DNA of 64,000 nt, taken from positions 36,775 to 100,774 of the forward strand of contig JAAZGO010000019.1 of the NCBI GenBank assembly GCA_012511175.1. The letters are read 5' to 3'. Source of the stretch: Fastidiosipila sp. GTDB taxonomy: Bacteria; Bacillota; Clostridia; Saccharofermentanales; DTU023. Below are positions 15,570-24,706 of the stretch, piece by piece; position 1 is the stretch's first letter; each line of letters opens with the position of its first letter. Below the pieces are notes generated by a model, which was not told the DNA's origin, did no database searches, and saw nothing but the letters and a program-made list of their open reading frames with translations. A program made the translations under genes and the position numbers.

Positions 15570-16543
15570 CAGTGGTCCCATTTTTCCAGCAAGCGGGCCT
15601 TCTCCTGCGGGGAATCATTTGACATATCAGCGTAGGGAATGGGGTCCGGATAGTTGTCGATCACAAAATCGCGGTCCTTGAAAATCTTCTCGGGGAAAAA
15701 CAGTTCCTTGTCTTCGATGATCAGCTTATGGAGAAAGAACTCAAACACCTCCCTGACAGCGGGCCGCTCCTCCTTGCCCTTGATCATGGCGATGCCGTAG
15801 AGGGAATAGGGCGAGCCCTCCTCGAAAAAATAAATCTCCAGCCCGGCGCCTTTGCTGATCTCCGTGACTGTCTGCGCCGTCATGGCCAGGCCGATGGCCG
15901 CCTCACCCTGAACCAGGGCATTGACCGGGCCGGAACCGGAAGAGGTGTATTGGAGGATGTTGGGGGTCAGGGCCTCAAAATACTCAAAAGCCCGGTCCTC
16001 CCCCCAGGCATTGACCAGGGACTTCAAAAACATGTAGCCGGTCCCGGAGGCCTTGGGGTTGGGCATGGAGACCAGCCCCCTGTACTCCTCCCTGACCAGG
16101 TCCTGATAATTTTGCGGCAGGGGCAGCCCCCGCTCATCAAGAATCTGCCGGTTGACGGCGATGCAGCCGCCATTCCTCAATTCGGGGAGATACTTTCTGC
16201 TTTCGGGGATCAGTTCATCCAGATAAGGGGAGGTGTCATAGGCGGACAGGTCGGCGAAAAGCCCCTCCAGGCTGCCCAGGTAGCCGTAATCCAGTTCAAA
16301 GGAAATATCGCATGCCGTGTCAAGACCTTCCGCTTCTAGCTTGGCCGCGTGGGTTCCCGTTGGAAGATACTCCAAAACGACTTCGTAGTCCGGGAACTCT
16401 TCTTTCAGCCGCTTGTGGAAGTATTCGACGCGGTACTCCTCGGCGCTCAGGTAGACAAGGACTTTCTCCTTTTTTTCTTTGGCACAGCCGGCAGCCAGAA
16501 CCAGGAAACTGATCGCAAGGATTAAAGAAATCAATTTTCTCAC
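15569..16543 (-). CDS. ABC transporter substrate-binding lipoprotein (iron/phosphonate type)
   Basis: A 324-residue exported lipoprotein with lipobox LAAGC at about residues 16-20. The body has the cluster F fold seen in iron(III), thiamine and 2-aminoethylphosphonate binding proteins: VLVYLSAEEYRVEYFHKRL at the start, SMPNPKASGTGYMFL mid-protein, and YTSSGSGPVNALVQGEAAIG. It starts with GTG after a GGGGGT ribosome site. It is the first gene of the coupled four-gene operon that ends in a LicC-like cytidylyltransferase. This favours an organic headgroup ligand such as aminoethylphosphonate or phosphocholine over iron, but that is inference from context. Confidence 0.85.
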   Translation of the reverse strand: MRKLISLILAISFLVLAAGCAKEKKEKVLVYLSAEEYRVEYFHKRLKEEFPDYEVVLEYLPTGTHAAKLEAEGLDTACDISFELDYGYLGSLEGLFADLSAYDTSPYLDELIPESRKYLPELRNGGCIAVNRQILDERGLPLPQNYQDLVREEYRGLVSMPNPKASGTGYMFLKSLVNAWGEDRAFEYFEALTPNILQYTSSGSGPVNALVQGEAAIGLAMTAQTVTEISKGAGLEIYFFEEGSPYSLYGIAMIKGKEERPAVREVFEFFLHKLIIEDKELFFPEKIFKDRDFVIDNYPDPIPYADMSNDSPQEKARLLEKWDH

Positions 16544-16770
16544 AGCAGGACCCCCTGTTACAATACTTCTCAGATACGGTCATTCTTGAACACCATCGCC
16601 AGGAATAGACAAGATTCCGCCATCAATTCGTTCAATTATTCTACACCATTTCCCCTTTTTCGGACAGGCCCTGCCGGACCCCGCTGCTCGGAATCCCTGC
16701 CGGCTGTCCTTGTGCTAAGATGACTGACAGGCTGATTGGCCCTTTTATCTTTTTGGACAAGGCGGATTGA

Positions 16771-19077
16771 ATGAAAATTATCAACACATTGCTCGGTCTG
16801 CCGCTTGGCTATCTCATGTACCTCTGCCTGCTCCTGGTCCGAAATTACGGTGCCGCCATCATCCTCTTCACCCTGCTGACCAAGCTCCTCATGTTTCCCC
16901 TGTCTTTGAGTTCCCAAAAAAATGCCCTGATCATGGCAAAAATCCAGCCGGCTCTGGACGACGTCAAGCAACGGAACAGGGGCAAGAGCACCCTGATGAT
17001 CGAAGAGCAGCGGGCACTTTTCAAGGCTGAGGGCTACAGCACCCTGAAAAGCCTGCTGCCGCTCCTGGCCCAGATCCCCTTGATCCTGGGCCTGATCAAC
17101 GTCATCTACCACCCCCTCCAGCATCTGCTTCATCTGGATGCCGCTGCCATCAGCTCTCTCCTTGACAGGACTGCTGACCTGCTGGGCACCACCGCCGCCC
17201 GCCTGGGGACAGGCGGACAGCTCAAAGTCATGGAAACAGTCCAGGCCAGCCCCCGGCTTTTTGCCGGAATGGAAGGTGTCGGATCCATCCTGGACCTGGA
17301 CACCTGGTTCCTTGGAACCCAGCTGACCCACTTGCCGGCTTTTGGTTCAATCACCCTCATCTATCCCGCCCTGTCGGGGCTCAGCGCCTTGGCGCTGGCG
17401 GCTTACCAGAACAAGCACTACATCCTCCAACTGACACAGGGCCCGGTCCGCAAGTGGCTGACCGCCGCCTTTCTTGTCGCCTTTTCGGTCTTCTTCGCTG
17501 CCATTCTGCCGGCCGGCATCGGCCTTTACTGGATCACAGGCAACCTGCTCTCCATCCCTGTTCTGGCCGCCTGCAACCGGATCCATGATCCCCGGCCCTA
17601 TCTGGATCGTCTGCAGCGCGCTTCCAAAGTCAGGCTCAGCCGGCAGGAGCGGGCCGCCGCCCGCGCCCTGGCAAGGGGAAAAAGGCGGCGCCAGAAAATG
17701 GATAAAAAACGCTTTGCCGCCTGCCCGGGCAAGCAGCTTGTCTTCTACTCGGAAGGCAGCGGCTTTTACAAATATTTCCAGGGTTTTATGGATTTCGTCC
17801 TGGATCATTCCGACCTGACCATCCATTATGTGACCAGTGACTTCCATGACCGGATTTTTCAAAACACCCATCCCCGCATCCAAAGCTATTACATCGGCCC
17901 CATCGCCCTGATCCAGTTCATGATGAAGATGGATGCCGATATGGTGGTCATGACAACACCAGATCTGGAAACCTATCACATCAAGCGTTCCCTGGTCCGC
18001 AAAGACGTCGAATACATCTTCATCGACCATGGCATGGCCAGTTACCATCTCATGTACCGGAAAGGGGCCCTGGACCATTTTGACACCATTTTCTGCTATG
18101 GGCCAAGCAACATCAGGGAGGTCCGCGAAACGGAAAAACTCTACGGCCTGCCCCCCAAGAATCTTGTCAAGACGGGCTTCCCCCTGCTCGACTCCATGCT
18201 GCGGGAAGTTGAAGCGCTGGGCGAGATCCGAAACCAGCCCAGGATTATCCTGATCGCCCCCTCCTGGCAAAAAGACAACATCCTGGAATCCTGCCTGGAG
18301 GAAACTCTCAAACCCCTGCTGGCAACAGGCTACCGGATCGTTGTACGTCCCCATCCGGAATTTGTCAAACGCTTTCCGGCCAAGATCCGGGCCATCCAGG
18401 ACCGCTACGCAGGCCTGCCGGACGACAGGCTTGAAATCCAGACCGATTTCTCCTCCAGTGAAACAGTTTATACAGCTGATCTGGTGATCACCGACTGGTC
18501 CTCCATCGCCCAGGAATTTTCCTACGCGACCAAAAAACCTTCGCTTTTCATCAACACCCCCATGAAAATCCTCAACCCCGAATACGACCGGATCCCCATT
18601 GTGCCACTGGATATTTCACTTCGCGATCAGATCGGCCTTTCTGTCGATCCCGACCAGCTTGACCGGCTGCCACAAATGATTGAAAGGCTTTTCCGTGAAA
18701 AAGATCGTTACGCTCAGCGGATCAGCGAGATCGTATCCCGTAACATCTTTGACCTGGGAGACGGCGCGCGGGGCGGCGGCAGCTACATGATCCGGAAACT
18801 GGAAATGAAACAGGAAGAAGAGAAATCACCGCCGGCTCATCAGCAGCCTGATATTGGGCAGGAGCAAGGCCGGGACACAGGCGCCCTGGAAAACCAGATC
18901 ATGCGATTGGACCGGCTGCGTCAAGAGGGACGGCTGGGCGATCCCCGGCTGGAAGAGATCCTCAAGCAGCCCCTCTCCGACAGGGATCCGGCACTCAAGA
19001 CCAGGGGCGATCTCCTGCTCCAGATCATGGAGGACCTCGAGTCCGCGGCCAGGGATGGAGAGGAGGGTCAGGCATGA
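16771..19077 (+). CDS. YidC/Oxa1-like membrane domain fused to CDP-glycerol glycerophosphotransferase
   Basis: 768 residues with two normally separate domains. Residues 1-280 resemble YidC/Oxa1 insertases: RNYGAAIILFTLLTKLLMFP, SSQKNALIMAKIQP, EGYSTLKSLLPLLAQIP, and late helices with PAGIGLYWITGNLLSI. The groove arginine position appears as Lys. A basic linker (about 285-320) leads to a TagF-type glycerophosphotransferase domain (about 325-680): VFYSEGSGFYKYFQGF, the His motif FIDHGMASYH, ICYG-like FCYGPSNIREV, VRPHPEF and the CDP-binding ITDWSSIAQEF. A charged tail follows. Family knowledge: such enzymes polymerise glycerol-phosphate units onto wall polymers at the membrane. The frame is continuous with no internal break. 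Its stop overlaps the next gene (ATGA). Confidence 0.88.
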   Translation: MKIINTLLGLPLGYLMYLCLLLVRNYGAAIILFTLLTKLLMFPLSLSSQKNALIMAKIQPALDDVKQRNRGKSTLMIEEQRALFKAEGYSTLKSLLPLLAQIPLILGLINVIYHPLQHLLHLDAAAISSLLDRTADLLGTTAARLGTGGQLKVMETVQASPRLFAGMEGVGSILDLDTWFLGTQLTHLPAFGSITLIYPALSGLSALALAAYQNKHYILQLTQGPVRKWLTAAFLVAFSVFFAAILPAGIGLYWITGNLLSIPVLAACNRIHDPRPYLDRLQRASKVRLSRQERAAARALARGKRRRQKMDKKRFAACPGKQLVFYSEGSGFYKYFQGFMDFVLDHSDLTIHYVTSDFHDRIFQNTHPRIQSYYIGPIALIQFMMKMDADMVVMTTPDLETYHIKRSLVRKDVEYIFIDHGMASYHLMYRKGALDHFDTIFCYGPSNIREVRETEKLYGLPPKNLVKTGFPLLDSMLREVEALGEIRNQPRIILIAPSWQKDNILESCLEETLKPLLATGYRIVVRPHPEFVKRFPAKIRAIQDRYAGLPDDRLEIQTDFSSSETVYTADLVITDWSSIAQEFSYATKKPSLFINTPMKILNPEYDRIPIVPLDISLRDQIGLSVDPDQLDRLPQMIERLFREKDRYAQRISEIVSRNIFDLGDGARGGGSYMIRKLEMKQEEEKSPPAHQQPDIGQEQGRDTGALENQIMRLDRLRQEGRLGDPRLEEILKQPLSDRDPALKTRGDLLLQIMEDLESAARDGEEGQA

Positions 19078-21056
19078 GACGCAAAATCCCCGCCATCATC
19101 CTGCTGCTCACTGGTCTCTTCCTGGCCCGCAGCCAAACGGTCCAGGCTTACATTGACCCGGCCACCACCACCTACCTGATTCAGATTGTCTCGGCCCTTG
19201 TCATTACCCTGGGCGTGACCGCCGGCATTTTTTTTAACCGGATCCGCCTCTTTTTCCTGAATTTCCGTGTCAGCCTTGGAAGACTCTGGATCAGGCTTTT
19301 CGCAAAAAGAGACCGGCTGCCTGTCCCTGCGGACCGGACGCTGCGGACAGGAGCCAATGAAAAAATCGACAAGGTCAGCTTCCTGTGGGCCGACCGGCGC
19401 TCTTTCCGGGAGCGGCTGCTGTCCGCCCTCCCGGCCGCAGCCAGTCTTTGCTTTACCTTTTTCGTCTTCGGCATCTTCGAGCTTTACGCGGGCAATCTGG
19501 AAGATATGACCTTTTCCTTTGGCAGTCTTGTCGGCCCCTTGATCCTGATCGCCTCCGCGGGGACTGTCCTGATCGCTTTGGCATCCGCCCTCCTCCGGGG
19601 CCGGCTCTTTGATCTGACCCTGTCCCTGCTTCTTGGTTTGGGTCTTTCCCTTTATGTCCAGGCGAATTTCCTGAATGCGGGTCTGGGCAGGCTGACCGGA
19701 GACGCGGTTGCCTGGGAGGAAGTTACGGGTAAGATGGCGGCCAACCTTACTCTCTGGACCTTACTCATCCTGCTGCCACTTCTGGTCAGATTCCTTAGCG
19801 GGAAAACCTGGCGGCGCCTTGCCTTTATCCTCCCCCTGATTCTGGTGGGCACCCAGCTGATCACGGCCATTTTCTCTTATGCGGGGGAGCCCGGCCTGCG
19901 AAAGGACAGGTCTGACAGCTACCTGTCCAGGCAGGGAATTTATGAAGTTGCTGACGGCAACAACATCATTGTCTTCATTCTGGACCGCCTGGACAACCGC
20001 TTTCTGGACCTGGTCGAAAGCGACGACCCTCATTTCTTTGACCGTCTGGACGGTTTCACACGTTTTACCAACAACACCTCACGTTACAGCCAGACCTTTC
20101 CCTCCGTCACCGAATCGCTGACGGGCGTCCCCTACGACTTCAAGGAAGGCTACAGAGATTACTTAAAAAGAGCCTGGCGGGAGGGAAGCTTTATCCCCGG
20201 CCTCAAGGAGGCGGGTTTTACCTGCAAACTCTATCTGACACCCAGCCAGGCCTACGATGAGGCCCGTGACCTGTCACTGCTGGCGGACAATCTGGCCAAA
20301 GGCAGACCCGAGATCGACACAAGAAAGCTGCTGGCCAGCTTGATCCGGCTGAATGCCTATCGCTCAGTTCCCCTGGCTCTCAAACCTTTCTACTGGACAG
20401 GCAGTCAGGAATTTTCCCAGCTGACCCATGCCGCGCCTGGCCCCGCCCCCTACGAACTGGACGACCCGCTCTTCTATGACGGTCTCCTTAACCAGGGCCT
20501 GAAGGTCACGGCGGATAGCGGGAATTTCATATTCCTGCATCTGAACGGCTCCCACCCCCCTTTCACCATGGACGAACAGGCTCAAAGGGTGCAGGCCGGC
20601 AATTCTTCCTACCTGCTCCAGACCAAGGGCTGTTTCCACATCCTTTACGAATACCTGGACCAGCTCAAAGCCGTGAGGCAATACGCCGGCTCGACCATCA
20701 TCATCACCGGTGACCACGGAGCCAGAAGCAGCGATGTCCTGCCGCCTGAAGCTGCCATGGTGACAGGACTCTTTGTGAAGCCCGCTGGCAGGGAGGGAAG
20801 TCCGCTTGAATTCAATGAGGCACCGGTCTCCTCCGACAATTTCCGGGCCACGGTCTGCCAGGCGGCCGGCCTGGATCAGGGCGCCTGTGGACCCGGCTAC
20901 TTCGAGCTGGCCCCTGATCAGCAGCTGCCCCGCTACGTCTATCACCGCCTTTTCCCATCCGGAGGCAAGCCTGGCCGCCTTTTAATCTACCGGATTCTGG
21001 GGGATGCCGGGGATTTCAATAATTGGCAGCTGGCGGGTGAAGAAATCCTGCCCTAG
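19074..21056 (+). CDS. Membrane-anchored sulfatase-fold (alkaline phosphatase superfamily) protein
   Basis: 660 residues. A signal-like N-terminus runs into AYIDPATTTYLIQIVSAL and a first helix, followed by further helices at about 118-270 (four or five), then a large extracytoplasmic domain. That domain has a sulfatase/LTA-synthase-like metal framework: VFILDRLDNRFLDLV (first Asp pair), NTSRYSQTFPSVTESLTG (probable nucleophile Thr/Ser region), HLNGSHPPF (His) and ITGDHGARSSD (Asp-His). Relatives act on phosphoglycerol polymers or are uncharacterised. ATGA coupling to the glycerophosphotransferase fusion suggests both work on the same surface polymer. The specific reaction is unknown. Confidence 0.8.
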   Translation: MRRKIPAIILLLTGLFLARSQTVQAYIDPATTTYLIQIVSALVITLGVTAGIFFNRIRLFFLNFRVSLGRLWIRLFAKRDRLPVPADRTLRTGANEKIDKVSFLWADRRSFRERLLSALPAAASLCFTFFVFGIFELYAGNLEDMTFSFGSLVGPLILIASAGTVLIALASALLRGRLFDLTLSLLLGLGLSLYVQANFLNAGLGRLTGDAVAWEEVTGKMAANLTLWTLLILLPLLVRFLSGKTWRRLAFILPLILVGTQLITAIFSYAGEPGLRKDRSDSYLSRQGIYEVADGNNIIVFILDRLDNRFLDLVESDDPHFFDRLDGFTRFTNNTSRYSQTFPSVTESLTGVPYDFKEGYRDYLKRAWREGSFIPGLKEAGFTCKLYLTPSQAYDEARDLSLLADNLAKGRPEIDTRKLLASLIRLNAYRSVPLALKPFYWTGSQEFSQLTHAAPGPAPYELDDPLFYDGLLNQGLKVTADSGNFIFLHLNGSHPPFTMDEQAQRVQAGNSSYLLQTKGCFHILYEYLDQLKAVRQYAGSTIIITGDHGARSSDVLPPEAAMVTGLFVKPAGREGSPLEFNEAPVSSDNFRATVCQAAGLDQGACGPGYFELAPDQQLPRYVYHRLFPSGGKPGRLLIYRILGDAGDFNNWQLAGEEILP

Positions 21057-21095
21057 AAATCAGTCCGGGAAAAACCACGGAAGCGGATCCTGCCT

Positions 21096-22073
21096 TTATT
21101 CATCAGAGGATTTTCGAAAGCGGTCGAAGAAATCTTGGGACAGGAGGGGGTTGGCTGCTACGCCTGACACCATTTCCCTGTAGCGGGCTGTGATGGCTTC
21201 CGCCAGGGGGAGCCCGGGGTAAATGGCATATTCGTGGAAAAAGGCATTGAGATCCGCCTTGGTATCGTAAATTTCATCCGCGATATCGGAGATAAAATAG
21301 CGGCTGTTGGGCAGGGCGATCCCTGAAATCAGGGGAACCCGGCTCCAAATGATCCGCCAGGGCCCCAAAGGGATGCCGGGCAGAGGCGAAACCCGCCGGT
21401 GTGTCCGCCGTTCGCTTTCGCGGACGAAACGGACGTCCTCCAGGATCATGCAAAGATCCGACAGGGCCTTTGATACAGAGGAGCGGGGGTAGGTGTACTG
21501 GAGGGTCAGCCAACCGCATAAATAAAGATAATGACAGGCCCTCAGCCGGATCAGGTTCTGCACCTGATCGGTTTCCTCCCGCCTTTTCAGAATCGAGAGT
21601 GAGGTAAAAAGAAGGCTGAGATCCCGGTAGCTGAGGCTGTCGGCAAAGGTCTTCAGCTCGGCCAGGGTCCGGATCTCTTTCAATTGGCCCAGCAGCCGGG
21701 ACGAATCGGCCGGCAGCTGACTCTCAATCAGTTCCACCGGGAGCGGATGCAATTCCCGGCAGCCTTGGACGGCTTCCCTGAAAGACTTGTATTTGAGTGA
21801 TTTCCTCCGCTTTCGCACTTCTTCAGGGTCCAGGTGCCTGGAACGGGCGGATCTGAGCAGGACGCCTGCCACCGGCGGTGAGAGCCGGCGGGCGGGCGGG
21901 CCTTCTCGATCAGCCTGGCGCTCGAGCAAAGCCATGACTTCCTTTTTTTCGGCCTTTTCGTGGGTCTCCCGTTTGATCCGGGGCGAGCGGATCCGGGCAA
22001 GGCGCGCATCTTCCCCTGAAGCGCCTTCCGGCTTTCGCATCCTGCCGTCTTTCTCTGAATGGTTTTCGTCCAT
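21096..22073 (-). CDS. Conserved hypothetical protein, 325 aa
   Basis: Not recognised. The N-terminal 100 residues are charged, Arg/Lys/Glu-rich and probably disordered (KRETHEKAEKKEVMALLERQ). Residues 100-325 look like a folded alpha-helical domain rich in Leu, with segments such as FADSLSYRDLSLLFTSL, ACHYLYLCGWLTLQYTYP and YFISDIADEIYDTKADLNAF. There is no signal peptide and no convincing membrane helix. It starts 18 bases after the ExbB/TolQ-topology protein and is the last gene of the 35-kb minus-strand block, so it may be that protein's cytoplasmic partner. It converges with the sulfatase-fold gene, 39 bases apart. Confidence 0.7.
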   Translation of the reverse strand: MDENHSEKDGRMRKPEGASGEDARLARIRSPRIKRETHEKAEKKEVMALLERQADREGPPARRLSPPVAGVLLRSARSRHLDPEEVRKRRKSLKYKSFREAVQGCRELHPLPVELIESQLPADSSRLLGQLKEIRTLAELKTFADSLSYRDLSLLFTSLSILKRREETDQVQNLIRLRACHYLYLCGWLTLQYTYPRSSVSKALSDLCMILEDVRFVRESERRTHRRVSPLPGIPLGPWRIIWSRVPLISGIALPNSRYFISDIADEIYDTKADLNAFFHEYAIYPGLPLAEAITARYREMVSGVAANPLLSQDFFDRFRKSSDE

Positions 22074-22091
22074 GGCTGTCAGTCCCGGCCC

Positions 22092-23627
22092 CTATTGCCC
22101 CGGGCCGCCCCGGATTGCTGCAGGCAGCGCATCGATGGCGTCACGGATTTCAGCGGTTGTGAAGGTCAGCCGTTCCACGATTTCCGCCAGGCTGACATCG
22201 AATTCTTCCAGGGTTTTGGTGACAAAGCCGCTTGACTCCTTGGTAAAATTGATGGTATTGCCGGTGATCTGGCGGCCAAGTTCTTCCAGCGCCGCCAGTT
22301 GCTCATCCAGCCGTTCCAGAAGAATGGCCGCACTCTTGTTCTGCGAGGCTGACATGCGGACCGAGGCCTCGATGGTTTTCGCGCTCTCGACGATGCCCTC
22401 GCCCAGCCTGTCGGCGTGCAGACGTATCAGGTCGGACAGGCGGTCGATGTGGGAAACCAGATTCGTCTCCTGGCCGCTGTAAAGCGCCGTCATCTTTTCC
22501 GTGCTTGTCCCCATGATTTCCAAGTTGTCGCTGATAGCCGCCATTTCGTCAGCCATGTCATTTTTGGCCAGGGCCATCAGTCGCAGGGTCTCCTGGACGT
22601 CACGGACCACCTCCTGGCTTTCCAAGCGTGTCCGTTCCATGGTTGTGACCGATTCCTCCATCATCCTGGCACTGTTTTCAGCCACCTGGTAAAGGGTCTG
22701 GAGTTTATCCGGCAGGGACGACAGATGGACCGACAGGGCCTCAGCGACGGCCGAGGAAAAAGTTCCGGCCAGTTCAGTCATCCCCTTTTCCTGTTTTTCT
22801 GCCAGTGACCGTGCAAGCCCGGTCAGGGCATGGTTGGCTTCCTGGAGCGAAGGCGCCACTTCCTGGCTCATGATTTCCCGGACACTGATGCTGATGCCTT
22901 CTGCGAACTCACCCTTGGCCAATTCATTGGCCAGTTCGGAAAAGGCCTTGACTTCACCGCGCATTTTTTCCCCATAGCCAATCAATTCACTGACCAGGAG
23001 GGCAACGCCTGTTCGATCGGTAAAAACCGGCAGATAGCCTGACAGGGCAGTGACGACCCTGTCCCGTTCCTTATCCACATGACGTGCCGTACGGACGGCG
23101 TAGCCGTAGATGATGAGGGAAGCGGTCACCGAAAGAAGAAAGGCGGCCAGTGCCGGCGGGATGACCCGCCCGGTCATGTCCGCCATCATGGAGATGAGCA
23201 GGGCCAGCACCAGCCAGAGTGTCCCGACTGAAAAAGAGATCAGGGCGTAAAGCCTGCCGGCCGCCAGAAGCGGGGCTGGCTGCAACAAACCGCGTGCCTT
23301 CATAACAGGTTGGGGGTCGGGCAGGAGCCTTCCCTCAAAATTGGCCTGGCTGATCCGTCCCATCTCCTCCCCGAACAAGCGGAAATCCTCCCTTTCAGCG
23401 TTGGCAAAGACTTCCGCGACGGCATCAGCGGGAAGTGTCCCTCCCCTTTGCGCACTGGTCAGGATCATAACGGCCTCATCAGCCAGAACCGATCCGGAGC
23501 GGGTCAGACGGCGGTTTTTCAAAATTCCCGCTGCCAGGAGGGCAATCACCCCGGCGGCCACTATACCGGTTGCCACCATGATCACCATGAAAATGCTTGT
23601 GCTGTCCATAATAACCTCGTTTTTCAC
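22092..23627 (-). CDS. Membrane coiled-coil protein with ExbB/TolQ-like topology
   Basis: 511 residues. One N-terminal helix (about 10-33) is followed by a cytoplasmic stretch of about 95 residues, two close helices (about 128-150 and 156-178), and then a tail of more than 300 residues predicted mostly as coiled coil, resembling chemoreceptor cytoplasmic regions. The one-loop-two arrangement is that of ExbB/TolQ proton-channel subunits, and long-tailed relatives include ZorA. No MotB/ExbD partner lies beside it, so motor function is not supported. The GTG start overlaps the ddl stop (GTGA) and has GAGG upstream; ATG 23609 also has a GAGG site. Role unknown; position after ddl hints at envelope or division. 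Confidence 0.7.
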   Translation of the reverse strand: MKNEVIMDSTSIFMVIMVATGIVAAGVIALLAAGILKNRRLTRSGSVLADEAVMILTSAQRGGTLPADAVAEVFANAEREDFRLFGEEMGRISQANFEGRLLPDPQPVMKARGLLQPAPLLAAGRLYALISFSVGTLWLVLALLISMMADMTGRVIPPALAAFLLSVTASLIIYGYAVRTARHVDKERDRVVTALSGYLPVFTDRTGVALLVSELIGYGEKMRGEVKAFSELANELAKGEFAEGISISVREIMSQEVAPSLQEANHALTGLARSLAEKQEKGMTELAGTFSSAVAEALSVHLSSLPDKLQTLYQVAENSARMMEESVTTMERTRLESQEVVRDVQETLRLMALAKNDMADEMAAISDNLEIMGTSTEKMTALYSGQETNLVSHIDRLSDLIRLHADRLGEGIVESAKTIEASVRMSASQNKSAAILLERLDEQLAALEELGRQITGNTINFTKESSGFVTKTLEEFDVSLAEIVERLTFTTAEIRDAIDALPAAIRGGPGQ

Positions 23628-24706
23628 TTATCCTCACGCGTGAGCGCGAGTCCGATCAACTTTTCCAGCAATTCGCCATCCCTGTAGCCGGCCGCCCGGA
23701 ACAGACGGGGGTACATGCTGATGCTGACAAAACCCGGAATCGTATTGATTTCGCTCAGCAAAAGGCGCTGGTCATCGGCCAGGAAAAAGTCGATCCTGGC
23801 CATGCCGTAACAGTCAATGGCCCGCCAGGCCTCTGCTGCCATCCGTTTCACCTGGCCGGCGGTCTGCGGGCTGATATCGGCCGGAATGATGAGCTGGGTG
23901 GTTGAGTGCTCCTCATATTTGGAATCATAATCGTAAAACTCCCGGTCGGGAACCACCTCCCCGATGGGGGAAAGTTCGGGATCCCCGTAACCGCCCAGCG
24001 CGGCAACTTCCAGTTCGCGGCCCTTGACTCCCTCCTCTATCAGGACTTTGCGGTCATGGGAAAAGGCGTGGCTCAGCGCCTCCTGCAGAAAGTCCCTTGA
24101 CTGAACCCGGGAAATTCCCAAAGAAGAGCCGCCCCGTGCCGGCTTGGTGAAAAGCGGAAAGCGCAGTCCCTCAATAAGCCGGTCGATCGACCGCTCGTCC
24201 AGCTTTCGCCAGGTATCGCGGTCAAGTGAACGCCAGGGTGTATGCGCGATACCCATTTTCTCAAAGATGATATTGGCAAGGCTCTTGTCCATGGCCAGGG
24301 CGCTGGCGGCCATGCCGGCACCAACGAAGGGAATCCCCGCCAGTTCCAGCATGCCCTGGAGGGTTCCGTCCTCCCCCTTGGGTCCATGCAAAACGGGAAA
24401 GACACAGTCAGCGGCATAACTGACTGTCTGCCCCTCCCGGCTCAAAAAAAGGAAATGCTTGCCTGTATCCGGCACCAGGGTTGCCGGGAAAACAGGTCCC
24501 CGGTCGAACCAGCTGCCGTCCCGCATGGCTCCGGTCGGGCCGAAATAGGCGTACCAGCTGCCCGCCCGGGTAATGCCGACGGGCAGCGGGCGGTAACGGT
24601 CACTCTGACGGAGGGTGTCAATGATGAAGGCCGCAGACGAGCGCGAGACTTCGTGCTCCCCCGACCTTCCGCCGAAAAGAACAACCACATTCAGTTCAGA
24701 TTCCAT
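23624..24706 (-). CDS. ddl: D-alanine--D-alanine ligase
   Basis: 360 residues with ATP-grasp fold, joining two D-alanines for peptidoglycan precursors in the cytoplasm. Visible motifs: VVVLFGGRSGEHEVSRSSA at the N-terminus (first substrate site), HGPKGEDGTLQG, KPARGGSSLGISRV (ATP loop), DYDSKYEEHSTT, and INTIPGFVSISMYPRLF (metal and second substrate). A tyrosine follows Lys in the omega loop (SKY), as in D-Ala-D-Ala rather than D-Ala-D-Lac ligases, so intrinsic vancomycin resistance is not suggested. It starts inside the end of the upstream coiled-coil gene (11-base overlap). Confidence 0.95.
   Translation of the reverse strand: MESELNVVVLFGGRSGEHEVSRSSAAFIIDTLRQSDRYRPLPVGITRAGSWYAYFGPTGAMRDGSWFDRGPVFPATLVPDTGKHFLFLSREGQTVSYAADCVFPVLHGPKGEDGTLQGMLELAGIPFVGAGMAASALAMDKSLANIIFEKMGIAHTPWRSLDRDTWRKLDERSIDRLIEGLRFPLFTKPARGGSSLGISRVQSRDFLQEALSHAFSHDRKVLIEEGVKGRELEVAALGGYGDPELSPIGEVVPDREFYDYDSKYEEHSTTQLIIPADISPQTAGQVKRMAAEAWRAIDCYGMARIDFFLADDQRLLLSEINTIPGFVSISMYPRLFRAAGYRDGELLEKLIGLALTREDK

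Noticed and set aside
21096..23627. A Zorya (ZorAB) defence system
   Set aside because: The larger protein has ZorA-like topology, but there is no ZorB-like peptidoglycan-binding partner and no ZorC/D/E nearby; the neighbours are core housekeeping genes.
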